NCBI GenBank assembly: GCA_016183065.1
Contig: JACPFF010000030.1
Location: 30,638 to 94,637, forward strand
Reading direction: 5' to 3'
Length of the DNA stretch: 64,000 nt
Source of the DNA: Deltaproteobacteria bacterium
GTDB taxonomy: Bacteria; UBA10199; GCA-002796325; JACPFF01
The number at the start of each line of letters is the position of its first letter. Position 1 is the stretch's first letter. Of this stretch, positions 53,449 to 61,735 are shown piece after piece. Position numbers and translations under genes: made by a program. A model generated the notes under the pieces. That model did no database searches and had not been told where the DNA came from. It saw only the letters and a program-made list of their open reading frames with translations.

Positions 53449-56400
53449 ATGATACAAATTCACACATGGCGTAGTGTACTGAGGCAGATGTACCACGGGG
53501 GGGCATTTGTCACCCTCGTCTTCCTCGGGACCTCTTGTGGGGCCGGCCTCGAGGGTCAATCCACCGGAGGTACCACAACCACCGCAACCACGTCCGATGT
53601 GGTCCTGGTCACGACCGTCCAACTCCCCACCGGGACAAGCGCCAACGTCGCCAAAGGGGTCACGCTGGCTGAAAGTGCCGCGGTAGGCATTCCTTGTACC
53701 CTCACAGATCTCAAACAGAACACCGAAGTCGCCACCACGACAACAGACGGAGATGGAGTCGCGCGGTTCGACTTTACGTTGAGTGACGTCTGGCCGTCTG
53801 GTAGCATCGACGCCAAGCCGTTGTTGGTGCAATGTACCACGGCCGATGGCCTCGTCCTCCCCCACCTTGAACTGGTGGCGCCGACCGACCCCGATACGGC
53901 CTGTGCAGACGGACAATATACCTACACAGAGGCAACGATTGAACTGAAGACCAATGGCGAGACCACGGATTTCCAGCCCACCGATACCGATGCGCTGCTC
54001 GCGACCTCCGAGACTGTAAAGACGTGCGGGGCAACCTTGACCGATTTCTCCTCCGTCTGGAGTGGGTGGCAAAATAACACCTGTCGCCCCAAGGCCGTGC
54101 TGGCGTCTGTGAAGGCCCTCCTCTCGGCAGACGCCACCGACAATACCACCGGTACCGCCCTTCAACAAGTCCGGCAGGCCCTCGTCACCCGCATGCAGGC
54201 GGGCGGTGCCCCCAATTTCCTGAGCGAAGTCCAGGCCGTGTTGGGCGATCACAACCCGGCCTATCTCGCGCAATGGACCGCGCAATCCGGGGTACCGCTC
54301 GGGACGTATCTCCCGACGGTGGCCGCCAGTGCGGCACTCCTCAACAAGACCTTCCGCGATGAGAGTACCTTTCAACTCGTGGATGGGGCCTTGGGCGGGT
54401 GGGGATCCCTGGCACAAACCTTGACGGCGCAGGTCACTGCCGAGACCGCCACCAACCTGCAACAAGGGGCGGAGCTCCTCCAGGGGATGGTCCGCACCGG
54501 CGTGCGGGAATATTTGCAAAAAGGCGATCTGACGCAGACGAGCCTGCAAAAATTCCATCAGCCTGGCTACGCGGGGATGGTCGCCACCATGGCGAAGGGC
54601 TGGAATGCAATGGTCACCGCCGCTCCCAACGTGGGCGAGGATGTCTTCGAGACGGTCACCACACTGCTCAAGAACGACAGCTGGGGATGGAGCACCGGCA
54701 CGGCGTGGGCGAGTGATGCGACCATGACCGAGCAATATGGGAAGGCAGCACTCAACTTTGTCAAGGGGGCGGTCACCAACACGAGCAATCAGGCCGCCGC
54801 GTTGGCCCAGGTGAATAGCTCCACCAGTGGGATCGTCAGCGCCATCACCAACAATACGGAGCAATATGCGGATACGACTGCCGGGGCCACACTCGTGACC
54901 ACCTATCTCGTCTACAGTGCCCAGGTGATCGCCGGCGGCGGCACCGTCAGCGGCTGTGTCGACAATAGTGCCTGCCCCAATGGATGGGGGTGTTCGAAAT
55001 ATCTCAAGTCGTGCGTGGAACTTGAGAGTGGCCAGTCGGCCTCTGAACTCCCTGCCACCAACCGTCCGTTTGGCATGGAATGCACCTCCAACAGTCAATG
55101 TCAGTCCACCTACTGTGCCCTGCTCGGAAGTGACGGCCTCTGCCAGACACCCCCGGCGCAACAACAGACCGACCTCTTTACCTCGGTCCTGAAGGCCATG
55201 GGCGCCAGTTGCACTTCGAACGGCCAATGCGCCTCCGGTCTCTGTACGAATGGGTACTGTGCATCATCCACCTCATATACATCGTATTACAACAACTGGT
55301 ATACGGGCGGCACCAGTAGTGGCACGACCGGGACCCTCTTTGCACAATCCAAATTTGTCGACAAGAGTGCGTGTGTCACGGTCGCCGACACGACCGATGA
55401 TACGACCACCAGTGATAGCGGCGCTTCGGAAGAGAGTGGCGGCAATGACGTCGCGGAAGAAAATGATGTTGCGGAAGAGGAAGAAGAGGCCGCTGCTGAG
55501 ACTCCTCCGGCAGCCCCTGCAGCCCCGGTGGCCCCAGCAGCCCCGGTAACGATCGCCGTCAGTAGTCAATCCGTTGTCGCCAATGCGACTGATGTCAGCA
55601 ATACGGAGAATATCTGTTGTACGGCCAACGTGGCCCTGAGCGCCCAGACGAGCACCGCCACCTTGAGCTGCAACAATCAATCGTTCACCGGCACGGTCAC
55701 CGTGAGTGGCCAGCAGGTCTGTCTCGACCCGACCGCGGCCCTCCCGGACAATATCAATTGCAGTGCCACCTGTACGTTAAACGGCACGGCCGTCACCTGG
55801 TCCTTTGGTACCGCTGATGTCAATCCCCCGGCAATGGCTTCGAGCGGCGTCACGCAAAATCAGACCAACGTGCCGAGCACGCCCGCAGCGGTGGCCGCAG
55901 TACTGACGATGACGTTTAATGAGTCACTCCAGCCGTCGAGCATTACCACCGGAGCCGCGGGGACCGTGAACTTGCGGCGCTCAGACACCAATCAGGACGT
56001 GGCGGGTGGTGTGGCCCTTAGCAATAGCAACAGGACGATTGCGTTTACCCCCACCGCGAACCTTGATACCGATCGCAGTTATACCTGGCGCATCCAGGGC
56101 GGCGGCAGCACGAGTGTAAAAGACGTGAAAGGGAATGCCCTTGCTGCCACGATCGAACGCACCTTCACCACTGCGGCCGCCCCGGATACGACCGCACCGG
56201 TGGTGGGTGGATTTGTCCTCCAGGTGGGAGACAACGCCAATCTCTGCAACGGCGTCAATGTCCCGGTCGATAGCAATGTGAATGCCACGTTCAATGAAGC
56301 CATGGACGCCTCGACCATCACCACCTCCTCCGTCACGTTGGCCAAAGTGGTGGATGGGACCGCCGTCAACGGAAGCGTCAGCTACAACAACATTCAATGG

Positions 56401-58029
56401 GCCACGACGTTCGACCCGACCAGCAATCTCGCCATTTGCACCCAATACCGGGCCACACTGACCGCCGCGATCAAGGACCTCTCTGGCAATGCCCTCGATT
56501 CGGCCCCGCAGACCTGTGGCTTCACCACGGTGTGCCCGGCGGCGATGACGGTTGTCACGACCCCGGCCAACAACGGGACGCTCAACGTGAACGGGCCGAT
56601 GACGGCAATCTTTAGCTATCTCCTTGATCAGACGACCTTGACCGCCAATAGCGTCGTGTTGGCCACCGGCGGCAACCCCGTGGCGACCTCGCGCAGTTAC
56701 GACGCGGCCACCCGCACCTTGACAGTCACGCCCACGAGCGCCTTGAGCTATGATACCGCCTACACCTTAACCCTCACGACCGATATCATCGGCCTCGCAA
56801 CGGTCGCCTCGGCCTCCGGCGGTACGATGCAGGTCCAGCGCACCATGGCGGCCAATGCCACACGCGCCTACACAACGCCCACGGCCCCTGGATCGTCGGA
56901 TGTGGCCTGTGGGGTTGTCATCCGGTCGATCATCGGCACAGGAACCGATACCCCACGCGGCGCGGCTATTCAGTCGGACGGCAAAATTGTCGTGACCGGC
57001 TATACCAATGCTTACACTGGCTGGCTCACCCGGTTTAACGCCGATTGCACGGCGGATGCTACATTTACCACCACCACTGATATGCCGGTGATGACCTCGA
57101 CAATCCCGGTTGGCGTTGTCCTACAGGAAGGCCGCATTGTCATCGGTGGGGGTGGTCTGCGTTCTGGCCAGACGTATTGGGATTATTACGTCGCCGGGTT
57201 TACGACGAGTGGAAGCGTCGATACGACCTTCGGTGGGGGCGATGGTGTCATCTATTGGAACTGGAGCGGCAACTCCCATGAAATCGGTCAGGAGATGCAG
57301 GCGCAAAGCGATGGAAAACTCGTGGTGGCTGGAGGCTGTGGCGCCAGCGGAGAGATGGCGAGCGATTGTGTCTCCCGCATTGACGCCAACGGGGCGGCGG
57401 TGGATACCACCTTTGGAAGCAGCGGTTGGGCGACCACCAGTGATCTGACCAATCGTTCACTCGGTTACCTGATCGATTCGACTGATAAACTTGTGCTCTG
57501 TGGCGGCACCTATTGCAAACGATGGAATGCGAATGGATCCAATGACACCACCTTTGGTGGCGGTGACGGCATTGTGACCGGTATGACTGACGGCAATCTC
57601 TCCGATGTGGTGCAACTCAACGATGGCAGCTACCTTTTGGGCGGTTTTCTGACCAACAATACCAATCCGATCCTGACGCATATCTCCGCCGATGGGACGA
57701 CCACGCAGGATTGGAAATTCAACCTCTCGACCGATAATGTCGATCGCAATGACGGCATCTATGGATTGGCGGTCCAGGCCGACGGCAAGATTATTGTGGC
57801 CGGGTTCACCGGTGAGCCGGCCAATGCCTCCTATGTGGATATGGCGGTGGCCCGTTTGAACACGGATGGTTCAGTGGATACGACGTTCGGTACGAATGGC
57901 CGTGTCAACTATCCAGCCGCTACAAATAGAAACGACCATGCCCGCATTGTCCAGGTCGATGCCAACGGCAAATACGTGGTTATCGGGCACAACGGCACCG
58001 ACCTCGTGATTACCCGGTACAATCCCTAA
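53449..58029 (+). CDS. Giant surface lipoprotein with Big_5 and delta-60 repeats
   Basis: This 1526-residue protein begins with a lipoprotein signal (lipobox FLGTSC, Cys30). A long Ala/Thr-rich helical region (about 150-500) precedes three small Cys-rich EGF-like units, for example CVDNSACPNGWGCSKYLKSC and CTSNGQCASGLCTNGYC. A Glu-rich and Ala/Pro-rich linker (about 650-700) follows. Three Ig-like Big_5 domains come next (about 790-1150; TNVPSTPAAVAAVLTMTFNE and similar). The C-terminus (about 1165-1526) is built of delta-60 repeats with the pattern VDTTFG followed by QxDGKIVVAG. It is probably exposed on the outer membrane. The function is unknown. Confidence 0.8.
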   Translation: MIQIHTWRSVLRQMYHGGAFVTLVFLGTSCGAGLEGQSTGGTTTTATTSDVVLVTTVQLPTGTSANVAKGVTLAESAAVGIPCTLTDLKQNTEVATTTTDGDGVARFDFTLSDVWPSGSIDAKPLLVQCTTADGLVLPHLELVAPTDPDTACADGQYTYTEATIELKTNGETTDFQPTDTDALLATSETVKTCGATLTDFSSVWSGWQNNTCRPKAVLASVKALLSADATDNTTGTALQQVRQALVTRMQAGGAPNFLSEVQAVLGDHNPAYLAQWTAQSGVPLGTYLPTVAASAALLNKTFRDESTFQLVDGALGGWGSLAQTLTAQVTAETATNLQQGAELLQGMVRTGVREYLQKGDLTQTSLQKFHQPGYAGMVATMAKGWNAMVTAAPNVGEDVFETVTTLLKNDSWGWSTGTAWASDATMTEQYGKAALNFVKGAVTNTSNQAAALAQVNSSTSGIVSAITNNTEQYADTTAGATLVTTYLVYSAQVIAGGGTVSGCVDNSACPNGWGCSKYLKSCVELESGQSASELPATNRPFGMECTSNSQCQSTYCALLGSDGLCQTPPAQQQTDLFTSVLKAMGASCTSNGQCASGLCTNGYCASSTSYTSYYNNWYTGGTSSGTTGTLFAQSKFVDKSACVTVADTTDDTTTSDSGASEESGGNDVAEENDVAEEEEEAAAETPPAAPAAPVAPAAPVTIAVSSQSVVANATDVSNTENICCTANVALSAQTSTATLSCNNQSFTGTVTVSGQQVCLDPTAALPDNINCSATCTLNGTAVTWSFGTADVNPPAMASSGVTQNQTNVPSTPAAVAAVLTMTFNESLQPSSITTGAAGTVNLRRSDTNQDVAGGVALSNSNRTIAFTPTANLDTDRSYTWRIQGGGSTSVKDVKGNALAATIERTFTTAAAPDTTAPVVGGFVLQVGDNANLCNGVNVPVDSNVNATFNEAMDASTITTSSVTLAKVVDGTAVNGSVSYNNIQWATTFDPTSNLAICTQYRATLTAAIKDLSGNALDSAPQTCGFTTVCPAAMTVVTTPANNGTLNVNGPMTAIFSYLLDQTTLTANSVVLATGGNPVATSRSYDAATRTLTVTPTSALSYDTAYTLTLTTDIIGLATVASASGGTMQVQRTMAANATRAYTTPTAPGSSDVACGVVIRSIIGTGTDTPRGAAIQSDGKIVVTGYTNAYTGWLTRFNADCTADATFTTTTDMPVMTSTIPVGVVLQEGRIVIGGGGLRSGQTYWDYYVAGFTTSGSVDTTFGGGDGVIYWNWSGNSHEIGQEMQAQSDGKLVVAGGCGASGEMASDCVSRIDANGAAVDTTFGSSGWATTSDLTNRSLGYLIDSTDKLVLCGGTYCKRWNANGSNDTTFGGGDGIVTGMTDGNLSDVVQLNDGSYLLGGFLTNNTNPILTHISADGTTTQDWKFNLSTDNVDRNDGIYGLAVQADGKIIVAGFTGEPANASYVDMAVARLNTDGSVDTTFGTNGRVNYPAATNRNDHARIVQVDANGKYVVIGHNGTDLVITRYNP

Positions 58030-58125
58030 TACAGCGTTCGTCCCCCGCGGCGCAGAAACCGGACGTACGTCGTGAAGAATGTCGCCATCCCGGCGTGCCT
58101 AGCACGACCGGTCGCCGTTCGTCTC

Positions 58126-59448
58126 TCATCGACACATGGCGACCAATCGAGGCAACTGAGCTATCAGATAGAGGGGAATCGAGAGGATACGCTCGTGATA
58201 GGAGAGTGGTGTCTGGGCAATGCGTACACCGAGGCTGGCGGGTTTTTCGGCTAAAAACAACTGCAGGGAACGCAATGTTCCTCTTTTTCCCGATTTGACT
58301 TCGATTGGGACAATGAATGCATCGACGTTCGTGACATAATCGACTTCCGCTGTGCTACTCTTCTGATCGCGAGCCCAGAAATAGAGTTCCGCGGAACGGC
58401 GAGGATCCGCATAGGCCCGCAACTCTTGCCCCACAAACTGTTCGGCAAGGGCGCCGGCGTTGATCTGCAAAAAGTTCTGCTCAACGGCGAGTGCGCTCTG
58501 TAAACCACAGGCGTTCTGCATGAGACCAATATCCAACACATTCAGTTTCAATTTTCTCTCCTGGAGATCGGCGCCAAGTGGAACCCCCGATGCGTGGGAA
58601 GCATAAATCGGCCGGATGATCCCTGCTAAGGCTAATAACTGCAAAGCCTGTTTCAGATCTCGAGATTTCATCTCGCTGTCAATATGGGAATATTTGACCC
58701 GTTGACCGACGAAACGAAACGAGGTGTCAAAGACTCGCTGCAGATATTTCTGTTGGACAGTGGCGGCATATTTTCCAAAATCCGATCGGTACGCTTGCAA
58801 CAGGGCAGTCTGGATCTGTTGGCATTGCATGATGTTCCCACTACTCAGATACTCGCTGACCACGGCAGGCATCCCGCCCAGAATGAAATAGGTCCGTAAT
58901 AGGCTGAGGAGCTTTTCATGCACGGCGATGTCAACCGGATGTTCCAGGGTCACTTCCGCCAAATACGTATTCAACGCGTCATGCCCCGAGGCAGCCAGAA
59001 ACTCACTGAATGAAAGAGGCTCCATATACAAGAAACCCACCCGACCTACGGGCATAGTGAAATGTTCGCTTCGCATCGCAAATTCCAGTAATGACCCGGC
59101 ACCAATTACGGGAATCTGTGGCATCTGTTCCTTGAAATATCGTAGTGCCATGATGGCCGATGGGCACTCTTGGATCTCATCCAAAAACAAGAGGACCCCC
59201 TCGTGGATGTCCACGCCCAAGAGGAGTTGGATTTTGGCAAGAATTTCTTTGGGGTCCAGGCCCTGGAAACAGGGTTTGAAATGGGGGTACAATTCAAAAT
59301 TAATGACGACGACGTTCTGAAAATGCGCTCGCCCGAAGGCCTCAATAGTGTAGCTCTTCCCCACTTGCCTGGCGCCCCTGACCAACAGGGGGAGACGACC
59401 TATCGTCTCCTTCCATTCGCTCAGATACTTTTCGAGCCTTCTCCACAT
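58126..59448 (-). CDS. AAA ATPase of the AAA_14 / DUF4143 family
   Basis: From the ATG at 59448 the protein has 440 residues. Walker A is GARQVGKS (25-32), Walker B is VLLFLDEIQE, and the family's GAGSLLEF and INAGALAEQFVGQEL motifs are present. The C-terminal nuclease-like strands STAEVDYV and PIEVKSG are conserved. A frame extending to 59691 adds about 81 Cys- and Asp-rich residues that do not belong to the family. The 165 bp at 59156-59320 have a near-identical copy at 61539-61703. The role of the family is not established. Confidence 0.9.
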   Translation of the reverse strand: MWRRLEKYLSEWKETIGRLPLLVRGARQVGKSYTIEAFGRAHFQNVVVINFELYPHFKPCFQGLDPKEILAKIQLLLGVDIHEGVLLFLDEIQECPSAIMALRYFKEQMPQIPVIGAGSLLEFAMRSEHFTMPVGRVGFLYMEPLSFSEFLAASGHDALNTYLAEVTLEHPVDIAVHEKLLSLLRTYFILGGMPAVVSEYLSSGNIMQCQQIQTALLQAYRSDFGKYAATVQQKYLQRVFDTSFRFVGQRVKYSHIDSEMKSRDLKQALQLLALAGIIRPIYASHASGVPLGADLQERKLKLNVLDIGLMQNACGLQSALAVEQNFLQINAGALAEQFVGQELRAYADPRRSAELYFWARDQKSSTAEVDYVTNVDAFIVPIEVKSGKRGTLRSLQLFLAEKPASLGVRIAQTPLSYHERILSIPLYLIAQLPRLVAMCR

Positions 59449-59919
59449 AATGGCACTAATACAAAGGAATAATAGCCATTTATTGGATAAAGTACAAGGG
59501 TATTTGTAATGCCGACAAAAACGGCGCGTAACGTCATCTATCCAATCGGTGAAAAAATCACCGTGATGCCCCTTGAGGCCGTTGTAATCTGGGCAAAGCA
59601 GGTAATCCATTTTATCGTCACAAGAACCTGCTGCATCCGGGGCTGCTGGATCTGTTTTTGGTTTTGATGAAGCCCCATCACAGAGCAACACCGATTGCGC
59701 CGGTCATATCTGAACGCGCATACGTCGTTTTCATTCCATCATTGGTGATAGCAACTGCACTGACCGTTGCAGCGAAGCTATCCGCGTACCACCACCACCG
59801 CCCTCATACCGCCGCAACGCCGTTCCCCCCTCTCGTTTTGAGAAACGCCGTCCGCGCCCGAAGACGAGACAGCTTGGGCCCCACACGGGCTGGGGGTCGA
59901 GAGACCACGGAGGCCGTAT
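59449..59919. other. Region between two ATPase genes with a possible gene relic
   Basis: The minus strand at 59449-59691 carries an open frame continuous with the ATPase gene. Its residues (SSKPKTDPAAPDAAGSCDD, then DYLLCPDYNGLKG) look like the end of a Cys-containing exported protein rather than an ATPase. It has only a GTG start and no clear binding site, so it may be a gene remnant. Around 59877 there is GGGCCCCACACGGGCTG, faintly resembling the left end of the dispersed element. Otherwise I see nothing. Confidence 0.4.
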
Positions 59920-61278
59920 CTACCCCTCCATGAGCGGAAGGCGGCCCGCCAAATATAACGGATAGTAATGCGTGTTCGTTCTCTGATCGATCTGTAGGTT
60001 CTTGCCACTTAAAATGATTTGGCAGGGCGGATGATATTTTTGTGCAAAAACGCGCAGACTCTTCGCTTGGCTGACCCACCCCGATTTGACTTCAATGGGG
60101 TAAATCTTCCCATCAATGTCTCGCAAAAACTCGACCTCCGCCGTCCTTTCATTCCAAGCATACATGTGAGACACGCCGCTGGCCATAAACTCCTGGGCCA
60201 CAAAGTTTTCGGCAAAGTACCCTTTGTACGAGCCATACGCATAATCCAGCAGTGTCTTGGGAGTCAGTCCGCTCAATGCTCCCAACAACCCCACATCGAA
60301 CAGATAGAGTTTAAAACAATTATCTTTGGCATAGGCCGACAGTGGCAGTGCGGCACGATTGACAATGGGGATCTTCATCACCAGTTTCGCCTTGTGCAGC
60401 CAATCAATAGCACCCGCTAATCGGGCGTATCCTTGTAAACCAGGAATCGCCCCGGAAAATTTGAATTTCTTTGCCGATTGGTCCTGCGTTTTTGCCAGCT
60501 GCTCGGGAATATGGCGCAGGAGCCGCTCCAAATGCATAGAATTTTGCTTGCCGGCATGTTTGGCCATATCGGCCAGGTAAGTGATCAGGAGGTCCTGCTG
60601 CAGCTTTCGCACCGCCTCCATGGCCACAAAAGGACTGTCCTGCAGTTTTGCGAAGGCCTCCACGACCTCGGGCAATCCTCCCACGACAAAATAATTTTTC
60701 AGACAGTACCATAAATGGTCATGGACGAGCGGAGGGATGGGCTCCTTGAGGGTGAACCCGTGGAGCGCGTCGAGCGATCGCTGATCTCCGAGTGCCTGTA
60801 AAAATTCTTCAAACGCGACGGGGTACAAATGCAAGAATTCCACTTTGCCCACGGGGAATGCCCCATGGTGGAGTTCTAACCCTAAAAGTGATCCGGCACA
60901 GCAGAGGGCCAACTCGGGGAGTTCTTCGCAAAAATATTTCAGACTCGTGAGCGCCTGGGGTACAGTTTGGACCTCATCAAAAATGAGGAGATCGTTGTGA
61001 ACATCGATGGGATGTCCAAAATGAAATTCCAATTCCTTGAGAATCCGGTGGGGCCGAAGATCCGGCGCAAAAATGTGGGCCAATGTCCCTGTTTGCTCAA
61101 AGTTCAGATAATGCACGGTGGGAAAGTGCCTGCGGCCAAACGCTTTGAGGAGATAGGTCTTCCCTACTTGCCGCGCCCCCTCCAGAATGAGGGGTTTTCG
61201 GCCTCCGGGGAAAGAGGCCTTTTTTTCCTTCCAGGCCACCAACCCCTGATAGAGATTTCTTTTCACGACCTGTATCAT
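59920..61278 (-). CDS. AAA ATPase of the AAA_14 / DUF4143 family
   Basis: From the ATG at 61278 the protein has 452 residues. Walker A is GARQVGKT (34-41), Walker B is LLIFDEVQT, and the CAGSLLGLELHHGAFPVGKV segment is typical. The FAENFVAQEFMASG and AEVEFLRD...PIEVKSG segments mark the DUF4143 and nuclease-like portion. A 36-residue N-terminal extension to 61386 does not fit the family. It is in the same orientation as the neighbouring ATPase gene but clearly divergent from it in sequence, so the two are not a recent tandem duplicate. Confidence 0.9.
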   Translation of the reverse strand: MIQVVKRNLYQGLVAWKEKKASFPGGRKPLILEGARQVGKTYLLKAFGRRHFPTVHYLNFEQTGTLAHIFAPDLRPHRILKELEFHFGHPIDVHNDLLIFDEVQTVPQALTSLKYFCEELPELALCCAGSLLGLELHHGAFPVGKVEFLHLYPVAFEEFLQALGDQRSLDALHGFTLKEPIPPLVHDHLWYCLKNYFVVGGLPEVVEAFAKLQDSPFVAMEAVRKLQQDLLITYLADMAKHAGKQNSMHLERLLRHIPEQLAKTQDQSAKKFKFSGAIPGLQGYARLAGAIDWLHKAKLVMKIPIVNRAALPLSAYAKDNCFKLYLFDVGLLGALSGLTPKTLLDYAYGSYKGYFAENFVAQEFMASGVSHMYAWNERTAEVEFLRDIDGKIYPIEVKSGWVSQAKSLRVFAQKYHPPCQIILSGKNLQIDQRTNTHYYPLYLAGRLPLMEG

Positions 61279-61538
61279 GTCATATATGCAAAAAAGTGGC
61301 ACCACTTTTTTTAAACAGTGCAATAATAGAGATTTTGTGGGCTGTAGACTGGAGGGGTATTCTTCAAACATTCTGCGAGGATTCAACTTTTCCCGATGGC
61401 CCGCGGCGCAACCTTTTTGCTAGAGTACCGATCATACGCATGATGACCCTTGACACCACATCGGCGCTTGCACTCCGTCTGGCCGCGGTCTTGGGGAAGA
61501 TTTCAGACGAAGCAATCAGCCCTGCAGGACTCGATCTC

Positions 61539-61703
61539 GCCGATGGGCACTCTTGGATTTCATCCAAAAACAAGAGGACCCCCTCGTGGATCTCCACGCC
61601 CAAGAGGAGTTGGATTTTGGCAAGAATTTCTTTGGGGTCCAGGCCCTGGAAACAGGGCTTGAAATGGGGATGCAATTCAAAATTCATCACGGCGACGTTC
61701 TGA
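61539..61703 (-). pseudogene. 165-bp fragment duplicated from the neighbouring ATPase gene
   Basis: This segment matches 59156-59320 of the ATPase gene at 58126-59448 with few differences over its whole length, including FELHPHFKPCFQGLDPKEIL and the Walker B stretch VLLFLDEIQECPSA. It carries no Walker A motif and leads into unrelated sequence on both sides. Any open frame over it is an accident of the duplication. It lies about 2.4 kb from its source, with another ATPase gene between. Confidence 0.85.
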
Positions 61704-61735
61704 CGAGGTCATGGCAGAGGCGGTGACCATGCAAA

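Noticed and set aside
53395..55227. 610-residue antisense frame over the giant lipoprotein gene
   Set aside because: It mirrors GC-rich codon positions of the sense gene, has a composition rich in Gly and Arg, and shows no family motif.
59449..59691. N-terminal extension of the third ATPase as part of the enzyme
   Set aside because: It has a GTG start, Cys- and Asp-rich sequence unlike the family, and the family beginning is at the ATG at 59448.
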